A stretch of 64,000 nucleotides of DNA. Source: Taeniopygia guttata. Lineage: Eukaryota > Chordata > Aves > Passeriformes > Estrildidae. A program made the translations under genes and the position numbers. Below the pieces are notes generated by a model. It saw only the letters and a list, made by a program, of their open reading frames with translations. It searched no databases and was not told where the DNA came from. Below, piece by piece: positions 25,801 to 33,387 of this stretch. The DNA is taken from assembly GCF_048771995.1 (NCBI RefSeq), contig NC_133024.1, forward strand, positions 89,436,501 through 89,500,500. Reading direction: 5' to 3'. Position 1 is the first letter of the stretch. Each line of letters opens with the position of its first letter.

Positions 25801-28800
25801 CAGAAATATTTTAAGAAATAGACCAAACTATTCAGAGACAATCAAAACATTCCTCATTTGTGGAGATGCCAGGGTGCTTGGCTGACAGAGAATAGGTGAA
25901 CTTTTAGTTGTGTAATGGCTAAACCTCTGATCTGATAAGGCACAGGGTGAATGAAGGGCTGAGAGTGAGATAACAGCTGGATCCGGTGGAGAGAATTGTG
26001 CCCCTTGTCATGCCAAGCTGTGCTTCCTTGCACAAACCACTGGGCTGTGGGGCATGCCCTCCTCCCCCTGGAAATGTCGGGGAACTCAAATGTGACCAGA
26101 GCAGGTTCATCTCTGCTGATGGGACATAATGGGGCACAACTGACTCAACTGCGCTGATAGGATGAGTAGCTGTGCTGTCTTAGAAGGTGCCTCCTGATCC
26201 ACATTCTTACATCAAGCTCACCACCCTGGAGGAGGTGACATCTATTCACCTGCATCTGAGTGAATATAGACCCAAGAGATGCTGTGTTCCACCATATTCT
26301 CCCCACCACTTATTCAGGACTTCCCATCCACTCCTTCTGCCAGATCTGGATTGAAGACTGCACAGGAACCAAGTCTTATTGCAGGTAGTGAGATCCTCGC
26401 ACTCTTGTACTTTGATTTTCTTTCTTTTGTGCTTCACACTCTTGTTCTTTCTTCCTTTTTCTTTCTTTCTCCTTGTATGTGTCCTTGGGTGATGTTGTTG
26501 CACTTTCACATTGCAATGCTTTCATGTTGTATTACTACAGATAATAACCACCAAAACAGCTCCATACCTGTTTTCTTTGCAGCCAAGTTGTTCTATAATA
26601 AACCCTACACTGTTTATTTACAACTACTGATCATTCAGTGTTGTTTCACACTAATGTCCCCCAAGGGATCTAGTGACAAGAACATCGGTTATCCCCACCT
26701 TCTGAGGCAGGTCATTACAGTAGCTCAACAAAAATAATAACAAGAGGAAAAACATTGTGATTTGCAATGTCCCACATACCCTAATTAGGTTTTCTGCACC
26801 TGAAAACCTACAGAAACAGCTCATCCTCACCTGGGATCAGCAGTGCAAAACTCAAAATAATCATGGGCAGGTAGAGGATGCAGCTGTTCCTCCAGTTGCT
26901 CCTTGGTTAGACAAGGAGGAAGCCTTCGAATTACCACCTGCATTTATAAAAAGAAATGGAGATTTATATTTGATGTAAATACTGTAGAAACAGATGGCAC
27001 AAATTCCCTGACTCAGTTCCTGCAATTGTTTTGAAACTGTAGGATAATTGACATATCCTGATGAACAGCCTGAGAACCGTTGCAATTTATTCATCAATGT
27101 AAAAAATAGATATTGATTACATAAAAATTTTAAATTATCTTTAAGAAATTATTTAAGCTAGCTTTTAAGTCTTGTTACAGCAGTATTTCAGTGTAATAGG
27201 TTTCTGTGTCCAGCTGCTCCTGGCAGGGTTTTTTCAGGGCAGCCTCTGAGAGAATGCTGGGGCTGCCAAGTGCTGAGTGCAGCCAGCTCCAGTGGATCCA
27301 CCCCAGGGCACAGCTGAGCCCTTTAAGCCAAGTCGGTGGTGACACTGGGAAAGGTATTTAAGAATGGACAGGAAAGGTAGCACAGAAGTGGATGAGACAG
27401 AGGAATAAGGGGCGGGGGGGGGGGGGGGGAAGTGTAAGAGACAGCCCTGCAGACAAACAGGAAAGGAGAAGGAGGTGCTCCAAGTGCCAAAGCAGAGTCC
27501 CTTGGAGGAGATCATGGTGAGGCACACTGTTCCTCCATATGCCATGAAGGACCACAGTGGAGAGGACATCCACTGCAGCCCGTGGGTAACCCCATGCCAC
27601 AGCAAGTGGAGATGCCCTGAAGGGTCCTGCAGCCTGTGCAGAGGAGCCCACACTAGATCAGGTTTATCCTGAAGGCCTGCAGCCCATGAAGGAAACTCAT
27701 GCTGCAGCAGGTCATGAACAACTGCAGCATGTGGGAGGGACACTCCTGCAGCACTTCATGAAGGACTGTATCCTGCCGTGTCTCATGTCAGGTCCCCCAT
27801 GCTGTAGGAGGGAAGGAGTGTGAGGAAGAAGGAGCAGCAGAGAGGAGCTGTTATGTCCTGTTGCAACCCCCATTCCTCATCCTTCTGCAGTCCTTCCATG
27901 CAGAGGAGATTTGGAACGTGTTTTAGTTGCAATCTTTAACAATCTTCCCTAATTTTTAATTAGCCATTAAGTAAATGAATTCTCTCCATGTTAGAACCAT
28001 ACTGCATCCTGAGATAGAAGGGACCCACAAGGACCATTAAAGTCCCACTCCTGGTCCTGCCCCAAGAATCACAGCGTGTGCCTGAGAGCATTGGCCGAAT
28101 GCTCAACTCTGTCAGGCTTAGTGCTGACTATTTTCCTGGGGAGCCTGTACCAGTGCCTAACCACCCTCTGGGTGAAGAACCTTTTTCTATATGCAATCTA
28201 AATCTCCCCAGACACAGCTTTGTGCCATTTCTTCACATCCTATCACTGGCCACCAGAGAGAAAGTATCAGTGCTTGCCCCTCCTTTTTCCTTCGTGAGAC
28301 AGCTGTAAGAAGCTGCTATGAGGTTTTCCTTCAGCTGTGTCAGTTTTTCCTGTGATGACACTTTGTTTTTTCCATCATACCTTATTCCTGGGTCTTGCTG
28401 AGGGAGGAGTGCAAGAGCACCTGGCTTGAGGTCAGCCACCCAGAGTCAACCCACTACACCAAGCTAAACTGCCCAATAAAAAAGGCCAGAAATCTGTGTA
28501 GACACCTCTGGCTGAATGATGCCAGCACAAAAAGCAGCAAAATGGCCATCAAGCTGCAGGCAACCTGTTTTAATTTCTGAGTACTTTAATATCTGACTTT
28601 AACTTTACTGAGTTATGGTAATTTTCAGTGCTTCAGTTTTCTAATAAAAAAAAATCCCGGGAATAAATCTCACAGTACTCAAAGACTCAGAATTGTCAGG
28701 GTTGGAAGGGATCTCTGGTCCAACCCTCCTCCCAAGGCAGTGTCACCTAGAGCAGGTGCCACAGAACTTGTCCAGGTGGGTTCTGAATGTGTCCAGCCAG

Positions 28801-29288
28801 AAAGACTCTGTGACATCCCTGGACAACCTGTTATATAGTCTGCAAGTATTATTTGAAAGGCGCTCGAATAAAGACTGAGAAGAGAGATGTGCTCCTGCCC
28901 TTGTGAGAAGCTGCTTTGCCATAGCAATAGCCAGCCTAAACTTCACAATTAAAGGTGAAATTATTTCCAGCGCTGACGCTGGGGGTCTCCCAATACTCCA
29001 GGGAACGAACACTCATTCTGCAGATGAAGAAATTCCCGTTATAAGCACACGAACCTCCTGAGATCAGGCTCGATCTGTCTCCTCACTGCAGCCTCCCTCC
29101 CCCTCTCCTGCCGGAGCCGCCCCCGCCCCGCTCCCGCGCCCCCTCACTTTGCTCAGCGCCGATCTCTTCTCCTCCCGCTGTTTCCCCGGTACCGGGTGAA
29201 GCGGCGGCGGCAGCGGGGACGGCGGGGATGGGTTCGGCGGAGCGTCGGTGTCGCGGCGCGGCGCCTCCTGCTGCAGCGGGGCGTCCAT
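4668..29288 (-). CDS. UPF3A: UPF3A, regulator of nonsense transcripts 3A (10 coding exons, 469 aa)
   Basis: Whole-gene span, start codon to stop. UPF3A binds UPF2 through an RRM-like domain and the exon junction complex through a short C-terminal motif. It works in nonsense-mediated mRNA decay, shuttling between nucleus and cytoplasm. Joined exons read without a break: a variable N-terminus (1-41), the Smg4/UPF3 RRM-like domain (about 42-205, with VVIRRLPP and SRAYINFRNPEDILLFRDRF), a very basic Arg/Lys/Glu coiled region (207-265), a charged linker, and the exon-junction motif near 408-426 (ERIRNKDRPAMQLYQPGAR). It ends in EKTEEAE like human UPF3A (476 aa). ARRTTPLLEYIKNRKLEKQ and position next to CDC16 mark it as UPF3A and not UPF3B. 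The start ATG at 29288 has G at +4. The frame stays open above it through the nearby GC repeat, but no upstream ATG in that frame was evident. Exon boundaries are inferred from GT-AG sites plus recalled homology. Confidence 0.96.
4842..7763 (-). other. UPF3A: UPF3A intron 9
   Basis: Mostly unique AT-rich sequence. It holds a T/C-rich tract at about 5930-6033 and a short (AG)n run at 7040-7055. I see no mobile element or RNA gene. Confidence 0.8.
7040..7055. repeat. (AG)n microsatellite
   Basis: An uninterrupted run of GA dinucleotides in UPF3A intron 9. Such runs are usually length-variable between individuals. Confidence 0.8.
7764..8058 (-). CDS. UPF3A: UPF3A coding exon 9 (charged linker and start of exon-junction motif)
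   Basis: Encodes SQNDSDKEQRDLERRFREKE and on to MASKKERIRNK. The run GKGYNQDRGKKGS matches human GKGPGQDRGKKGS. Arg410, Asn411 and Lys412 of the exon-junction motif are its last codons. The donor AAG|GTTCTT is weak at +3 to +6 but gives the right phase and homology. Confidence 0.93.
8059..11031 (-). other. UPF3A: UPF3A intron 8
   Basis: Unique sequence apart from the CR1 fragment at about 10137-10297. No other feature supported. Confidence 0.8.
10137..10297 (+). mobile_element. CR1 LINE 3' fragment
   Basis: Ends with TTGGACTCAATGATCTTAAA and AGATTCTATGA, the typical avian CR1 3' end. The element is 5'-truncated and antisense to UPF3A. Confidence 0.85.
11032..11192 (-). CDS. UPF3A: UPF3A coding exon 8 (charged linker)
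   Basis: Begins LLKKPEKGDELANEKHKEKG, matching LLKKPEKG of human UPF3 proteins, then diverges into a Lys/Glu/Ser-rich linker. Acceptor CTTAG, consensus donor AAAA|GTAAGT. 161 nt leaves phase 2, and the split Lys codon is completed by exon 9. Confidence 0.94.
11193..13080 (-). other. UPF3A: UPF3A intron 7
   Basis: Unique sequence with a short triplicated GGACAAGTATTTT motif (12089-12127), a duplicated TCATCTTACAGAAATAA (about 12410-12465), and a SINE fragment at about 12655-12760. Confidence 0.75.
12655..12760 (-). mobile_element. tRNA-Ile/CR1-tail SINE fragment (TguSINE1-like)
   Basis: The tail side (CAGAATATTCTGAGTTAGAA) resembles a CR1-type 3' end in reverse. It is followed by TTAAGTGAATGACCCATATG and GGGATCAAACCCACAA, the reverse of a tRNA box B (GGTTCGATCCC-like). 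The head is truncated. It shares its layout with the fuller copy near 30.5 kb. Confidence 0.7.
13081..13239 (-). CDS. UPF3A: UPF3A coding exon 7 (basic charged coil)
   Basis: 53 codons almost wholly Arg, Lys and Glu, starting RIREEKREERRRRELEKKRL and ending ISEKEIRIK. This is the family's charged middle region, probably a helix. Phase 0 on both sides, donor AAG|GTAACT. Confidence 0.96.
13332..13387 (-). CDS. UPF3A: UPF3A coding exon 6
   Basis: Encodes ARRTTPLLEYIKNRKLEKQ, the UPF3A-type version of this block (UPF3B has AKKTTPLLSFLKN). Acceptor TTTTAG, donor AAGCAG|GTACGT. The intron to exon 7 is 92 nt. Confidence 0.96.
13388..16738 (-). other. UPF3A: UPF3A intron 5
   Basis: AT-rich unique sequence, with one CR1 fragment at 15839-16092. 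No RNA gene or further repeat recognised. Confidence 0.8.
15839..16092 (+). mobile_element. CR1 LINE 3' fragment
   Basis: Contains CTGCCCAGGGAAATGGAGTT, GTGGACTTGGCACTGTTGAG and the terminal AATGATTCTATGATTC. It is a diverged 5'-truncated copy, antisense to UPF3A. Confidence 0.9.
16739..16849 (-). CDS. UPF3A: UPF3A coding exon 5
   Basis: Encodes DPEYRKFLENYCADEDKICA followed by NPEILLGEIEAKTRELI. Acceptor TTCACAG, donor ATTG|GTCTGT, which is a weaker GT donor. 111 nt, phase 1 in and out. Confidence 0.95.
16935..17033 (-). CDS. UPF3A: UPF3A coding exon 4 (33-residue cassette)
   Basis: Encodes LEYPAVVEFAPFQKISKKKL and on to KAGSIEDD. It is 99 nt, so leaving it out keeps the frame. This matches the exon reported to be skipped in the short human UPF3A isoform (recalled knowledge). 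Donor GATG|GTAAGC. The next intron is only 85 nt. Confidence 0.96.
17034..18954 (-). other. UPF3A: UPF3A intron 3
   Basis: No repeat, RNA gene or conserved block recognised; AT-rich unique sequence. Confidence 0.7.
18955..19061 (-). CDS. UPF3A: UPF3A coding exon 3 (RRM-like domain)
   Basis: Encodes SLYPHLYSRAYINFRNPEDI followed by LLFRDRFDGYVFIDNKG, the most conserved block of the UPF3 domain. Acceptor TTGTTGCAG, donor AAAG|GTTGGA. 107 nt, so the exon 2 and exon 3 phases fit. Confidence 0.96.
20036..20065. repeat. Three tandem copies of a 10-bp unit
   Basis: ATGCATCCAC is repeated three times without change. Each unit contains the palindrome ATGCAT. Confidence 0.9.
25911..26719 (+). mobile_element. 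Solo LTR of an old endogenous retrovirus (probably ERVL-like)
   Basis: Bounded by matching inverted ends TGTAATG and CATTACA, 809 bp, with AATAAA followed by a T-rich tail near 26597. No retroviral genes adjoin it, so it is a solo LTR left by recombination. Flanks do not show a clear target duplication, which suggests some age. It sits in UPF3A intron 2, sense strand opposite to the gene. The family is inferred from general structure only. Confidence 0.65.
26831..26937 (-). CDS. UPF3A: UPF3A coding exon 2 (RRM-like domain, first part)
   Basis: Follows the acceptor AAATGCAG at 26938 and ends CCCAG|GTGAGG. Encodes VVIRRLPPCLTKEQLEEQLH and on to AHDYFEFCTADP. Compared with recalled human UPF3A, three positions differ notably: Cys56 (Gly), Cys78 (Phe) and Pro82 (Leu). 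The length of 107 nt leaves phase 2. Confidence 0.93.
27195..27950 (+). mobile_element. Avian LTR-retrotransposon-like repeat with degenerate internal units
   Basis: Contains repeated phrases of the type CACTGCAGCCCGTG, CTGCAGCCTGTG and CATGAAGGACTGTATCC, then AGGAGCAGCAGAGAGGAGCT. This composition I associate with an abundant bird endogenous retrovirus family, probably ERVL-related. It has no intact gene, and the ends are not well defined. The family call is tentative. Confidence 0.45.
27414..27429. repeat. G16 homopolymer
   Basis: Sixteen consecutive G, preceded by GGGGC at 27409-27413. It could form a G-quadruplex and is prone to length variation and sequencing error. Confidence 0.9.
28001..28345 (-). 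mobile_element. CR1 LINE fragment (CR1-J-like)
   Basis: Reads in reverse as a CR1 tail: AGAAGGGACCCACAAGGACC, ACCACCCTCTGGGTGAAGAA, CAGACACAGCTTTGTGCCAT and CACTGGCCACCAGAGAGAAA. The extreme 3' end is eroded. Same orientation as UPF3A. Confidence 0.85.
28689..28865 (-). mobile_element. CR1 LINE 3' fragment
   Basis: Contains GAATTGTCAGGGTTGGAAGG and ATCTCTGGTCCAACCCTCCT, then CCTGGACAACCTGTTATATA, as in CR1 tails read in reverse. Boundary on the right is approximate. Confidence 0.75.
29148..29288 (-). CDS. UPF3A: UPF3A coding exon 1 (aa 1-47)
   Basis: Pro-rich N-terminus starting MDAPLQQEAP and ending REEKRSALSK, which matches human REEKRTALSK. The donor is AAA|GTGAGG. Phase 0. The first 35 residues are not conserved, as expected for this family. 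Confidence 0.92.
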
Positions 29289-29310
29289 GGGCCGCGAGTC
29301 GCGGCCGCAG

Positions 29311-29385
29311 CCCCGGCCCGGCTCCGGCTCCAGCCCCGGCCCGGCTCCGGCTCCAGCCCCGGCTCCAGCCCCGGCCCCCGCTCCG
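29311..29385 (-). repeat. 23-bp GC tandem repeat just above the UPF3A start codon
   Basis: Two identical 23-bp units (29311-29333 and 29334-29356) are followed by shorter copies of the same CCCCGGCTCCAG core. On the sense strand the units carry runs of three and four G. The array begins 23 bp above the ATG, so it is probably in the 5' UTR or core promoter. Confidence 0.85.
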
Positions 29386-29917
29386 AGCGCACGGAGCCGC
29401 CGCGCCTGCAGCCCGGCGGAAACCTCGCGACAACGGCCGCAGCCGGCGGGATCTCGCGAGGCTGCCCGCGGCGAGGAGCGGCGGCTCCGTGCCCGTGCTC
29501 GCCCCCGGAAAGCCGCGGGGCGCCCGCCGTGCCGCCGCGGGGGGACACACAGAAACGGCCCCTTCCCCCTCTCACGGCCGCCTTGTCACCTCGGCCTCAG
29601 CGGCTCGTAGGGCGGGAAGGGCACAGACACCGCGGGGCGCGCTATTCAGTCTTTGGATGCTAGGTCTAAGGGGTAGCCAAATCCTGGGGAGAAAGCAGTG
29701 GGAAAAAGGCAATAAAAGGCCATTTATCGTTATTTGTGTGAGGCCAGGAGTCTCATGCCTGCAGGGAGGTTCTGTGATAATTAAGAAGCAGTGCCCACCC
29801 TTCGGCAGAGCACGCCAGCCTCACGGCGCAGCAGGCGAGACTTCCAAAGGTGCCCCGGGCCCTTCTGCCTGGCTTCCTCGGGAGCTGTGCCGATAGCAAA
29901 GGGAGAGCGGGTGCAAA

Positions 29918-30141
29918 CTGAGACAGGGGACATTCAAGCTGGATGTTAGCAAGAAACTTACTGTCAGGATGGTGAGGCACTGGAAGAGGCTGCCCAGGGA
30001 GATTGTAGGTGCCCATCCCTGGCAATGGTCAAAGCCAAGTTGGACAGGGCCTTCAGTAACCTGGCAGGGAGGTGTCCCTGCCTTAAAGGATCTTTAAGGT
30101 CCTTTCCAACCCACATCATTCTATGATTCCATGATTATTCT
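29918..30141 (+). mobile_element. CR1 LINE 3' fragment above the UPF3A promoter
   Basis: Contains GGCACTGGAAGAGGCTGCCC, AGGTCCTTTCCAACCCACAT and ends CATTCTATGATTCCATGATT. A well-preserved tail inserted about 300 bp beyond the CpG-rich region. Confidence 0.93.
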
Positions 30142-30524
30142 AAGTACTGACCCATCAATCAGAGCAAGGCTTTTTAGTCTGGATTGCAAGCAACAAATTT
30201 TGCAATATCTAGATCCAAAAAGTTTCTTGAAATTCCTGTGTGAGTTGGAACATCTTGGACTAAATCTCCCAGAATTGGTGGCAGAAGTACAGCAAGCTCC
30301 AAAGTAAGGACATGTCACACATTTAAGGACAGGCTTGTCTGGAGCTATGGGAATTAGACAGAAGGAGCAAAAATGCCTGCAATTTAATCACAATACACAG
30401 GGTCATTGCAAATCTTCAAATTCTGCTGCATTGATAGTCCTCAAACAGCTGTCCACAGCATGAAGGAAATAGATGATCTGATGTGGAATAATAAAAGTAG
30501 ATGGCATTGGCTGCAAAAACTGAA

Positions 30525-30656
30525 ATCATAGAATATTCAGAGCTGGAAGGCACGCACAAGGAACATTGAGTCAACTCTTAAGTGAATGGCCCATATGGGA
30601 TTTAAGCTTGCAACACTGGCATTATTAGCACCAGGCTCTGATCAGTTGAACTAACA
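30525..30656 (-). mobile_element. tRNA-Ile/CR1-tail SINE (TguSINE1-like)
   Basis: The left end ATCATAGAATATTCAGAGCT is a CR1-type tail in reverse. The right part, TTATTAGCACCAGGCTCTGA and CAGTTGAACTAA, is the reverse of a tRNA-Ile D-arm and anticodon arm (TTAGCTCAGTTGG... TGCTAATAA). The passerine family TguSINE1 has this tRNA-Ile head plus CR1 tail (recalled). Confidence 0.8.
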
Positions 30657-33121
30657 CATTATCTGTTTTCAAATCTTTTAGGCAGAAGTATCTATGAAGG
30701 AACTTTTTGGAGCCATTTGCAGCACAATTATCTTGTGGGTTTTCGTATCTGTTCTGAAAACCTTTAAGGAAACATTCAGATCTCCCTCCTCTGGGACAAA
30801 ACTAATCCTTGGAAGAGAAAGATGAAATTATGAGACAGAGTCAAAATGTCCCTTTTGGGGGTGTATTTATCAGCCACTCAACCTGACAGTCCTGGACCCT
30901 TGTACTCAGCAGCCAAAGCTAAGTGAGGCAATGGCAATGGCTTGCAGCATGAACCAAGAATCTGAGCTCAAGTCAGGCCGAAACCAATAACCAAAGTCCT
31001 CATGAGAACAAGGACAATACTCAATTTAACTAGAGCCAGGGTGAATGTCATAATAACCCAGAAAAGCACAAAGCATTCTCTAGTAAGAGCAGGACAGGTG
31101 ATGGGAAGTGCAGAAGACCAGGACAAGCAGGTGCTCCCAGTACAAAGGCAGGGATTTAGACAGAACAAGAGCAGGTCAAAACATTGAACAGAAGATAAAT
31201 GAGGAGAGAAGAACTTCCCCTAAAGTCCTGTCTGAGACATACATCATGAACCAGCTTACAAGCTCTAACCCAACTGTAGCTGCCTAACAGGCTTGGAGCC
31301 AAGCCGTCTCAAGAATTCCTCTGACATGCAAGAGTCCTTCACAATCCAGGACACTTTGCATACATTTCTTCCTGGGCAATTTTTAATACCAATAAACGAA
31401 GGTTAGCAATTGCCAGCCAAAAAACCTCCAACATATATGTGCCAAGGCACAGTGTCATGACAGGCTGCTGTTATAGCAATGCCCATTCTCACTATTCCAT
31501 CTGTTTCCTCCCACTCCAACCACTCTGCCCCACTGACAACAAGTAACACAGCAGGGACTTGCTCTCCTGGAACCTGAGAATTGATCAGATCTAGAAAATA
31601 TTTTAAAATGCTGTTCCAGTTCCCTGATTTCATTCACAATGTAACCGTACAAGGATTTGTATTACCGCAGCTGAGGAAGTGGCACAGTAGATTCCTACAG
31701 ACAGGAATAATGTAAACCAATGTTGCCATCACAGCTGACACAGCATCAGATCATAACTGAGGGATGCAGGAAGAAAGATGAACTTCTATCAATATTTAAA
31801 ACCATTTTGCCAATGAAAAAGATTAGAAACAGCAAAACAATGCAAAATTTATATCCATGTCTGACAGTAGTCAAAAGGCCTGATTTTCTAGAATACTATT
31901 TTGCCACCTTCTATTTAGAAGTTGTCATGATGTCTTACTTGAAAACTAGATTGACATATGCTGGATTAAAAATAATGATATAGAGAAAAAGGAGTTTGGG
32001 CCCTTGACAATCTTTGAGAATCTATTTGCAATATCCTTCTGTGTGCAGCAACAAGCCATTGCTGTCATAATATCCATGAGATAGTCTTGGTTACAATCAT
32101 TCAGGATACATGAGCACAGATGTAATAATAAATTTCAAAAGATTCTTTAAAGGAAGAGACCTGCTAATAGAGCAGCTGTTGAGACATACAATATAGATTC
32201 TTCCAGAATGGTCAGGAAAAATCCCCAGTTTATCTCAAAGAAGTCACCTGCACCATACCGAAATCACCAGGTTCCAAATGAAAATAAAGCCCTTTGTATG
32301 AACTCCTTTGCCAGTCACACTGAAGAAGAGAGACCTGGCTCTGCCCAGGAGATGCATATGCCTCCTAAATTATTAATTTTCCCTACACTCTGCTTGGATA
32401 CTTTTTCACTTAAGACTCATACTATGTTTTTCAGGAGAACGTGTAACTTTTAGTGAATTGTTTTAGAACTAGGAAGTAAAACATTTTTGTTCACCTCATT
32501 TTCTCATGTTTAAGAATATACGGGATTGGTATTGAATTCTGCACTCCATGCAAAGTCCAATCTATATTTTCTAACATATGGAAGGGAAACTTGGGCATCT
32601 CCCGTTCCCTTTGTGGAGCCACAGCACAATTGTCACTGAGACAGAACCAGACTTCTCTACACTGCTGTGCTGGTCCCCGTAGGTAAGCAATGGGATCACC
32701 TGGACCCAACAGATTTCCACAGAGAGAGTGTGTGCAATTGCTGATAAAATACAGATTCCTCCCCAAGCTTTTCCTCCCTTGATACCCTTGAATTCCAAAG
32801 TGCAGTTGTGTCTAAAACTTGAATTCATCTTCAGTAATGCACAGGCATGTGCAAAATAGCCAATACTCTGGATTCAAACATACATGTATATGGCCTGCAT
32901 CAATGCAATGAGGTCTTCTTGATTCAGATGGGGATTCATGAGAGTGCTATCAGGAAAGGAATATTTATAAAGTAGGAACTATAAAACTCCTGGTGTTAAG
33001 TACATAGTAGTTTGAATTCATATAAAAAATAGCAAATTCATGAAAGTACACCACCATAACAAAAATGCTAAAACAAACATACTACACTTAGACAAAATCA
33101 GCTCTCTACCAGTATTTATGG
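30657..33121. other. Intergenic DNA and unresolved CDC16 3' UTR
   Basis: AT-rich unique sequence between the UPF3A promoter and the CDC16 stop. I found no AATAAA on the minus strand in this stretch. TATAAA at 32964-32969, about 155 nt past the stop, is a weak variant signal. No other gene seen. Confidence 0.6.
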
Positions 33122-33387
33122 TCATGTACTATGGTCTGACATTGATGTTTCTAACATCATATCACTTTCATTCATTTCAATCTCAAATGTTTCTTCCAAT
33201 GGGCGACTAGTATCTGTACTTTTCCTCTGATTTGATGTCTCTAATGTTACTATGCCACTTTCATCCAGAGTTTGTCTTTCTATGTCGAATTCTCTGAAAT
33301 CCCAGGGAGGTGAAATGATGTTCTTTAGTGTCTTCACTGTGTGTACATCGAAGTCATAACATCTTAATTTGTCTTTGATCTCTGTTC
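33122..33387 (-). CDS. CDC16: CDC16 coding exon 18 (C-terminus, stop)
   Basis: TEIKDKLRCYDFDVHTVKTL, then KNIISPPWDFREF, then a variable stretch and the conserved acidic tail EETFEIEMNESDMMLETSMS with DHST and TGA at 33124-33122. Acceptor TTTCCTAG. Variability is confined to about 25 residues before the tail. Confidence 0.97.

Larger units (their letters stand above)
19062..26830 (-). other. UPF3A: UPF3A intron 2 (largest intron of the gene)
   Basis: About 7.8 kb. It holds an 18-bp palindrome TGTCATATATATATGACA at 19212-19229, a 10-bp tandem triplet at 20036-20065, and an 809-bp solo LTR at its 5' end. The rest is unique AT-rich DNA in which I see nothing else. Confidence 0.8.
26938..29147 (-). 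other. UPF3A: UPF3A intron 1
   Basis: Packed with repeats: an LTR-like element (27195-27950) and two CR1 fragments (28001-28345, 28689-28865). About 250 bp next to exon 2 and the GC-rich rim next to exon 1 appear unique. Confidence 0.75.
29090..29640 (-). promoter_or_regulatory. UPF3A: UPF3A CpG-rich promoter and 5' UTR region
   Basis: The stretch is strikingly GC- and CpG-rich compared with the AT-rich surroundings and covers coding exon 1 and about 350 bp upstream. It has no obvious TATA box. TCTCGCGAG at 29452-29460 resembles the TCTCGCGAGA element of TATA-less housekeeping promoters, and CCTCGCGA occurs about 30 bp away. The transcription start is not fixed by sequence alone. Confidence 0.7.

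Noticed and set aside
26279-26737. 152-codon open frame in UPF3A intron 2
   Set aside because: It falls almost wholly inside a solo LTR and resembles no viral or host protein.
27234-27743. 169-codon open frame on the minus strand in UPF3A intron 1
   Set aside because: It lies within an LTR-like repeat and reads the antisense of its degenerate units, so it is not a gene.
4668-29288. Assignment of the NMD gene to UPF3B
   Set aside because: The C-terminal motif looks UPF3B-like, but TTPLLEYIKNRKLEKQ, the EKTEEAE end and the position next to CDC16 identify UPF3A.
29228-29896. 222-codon open frame on the plus strand across the UPF3A first exon
   Set aside because: It is opposite a proven coding exon and a GC repeat. 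Stop-poor GC-rich DNA produces long frames by chance; the Pro/Ala/Arg content has no domain.
30544-30656. Functional tRNA-Ile gene
   Set aside because: Only part of the tRNA shape is present, joined to a CR1-type tail and diverged. It is a SINE head and not a working tRNA gene.
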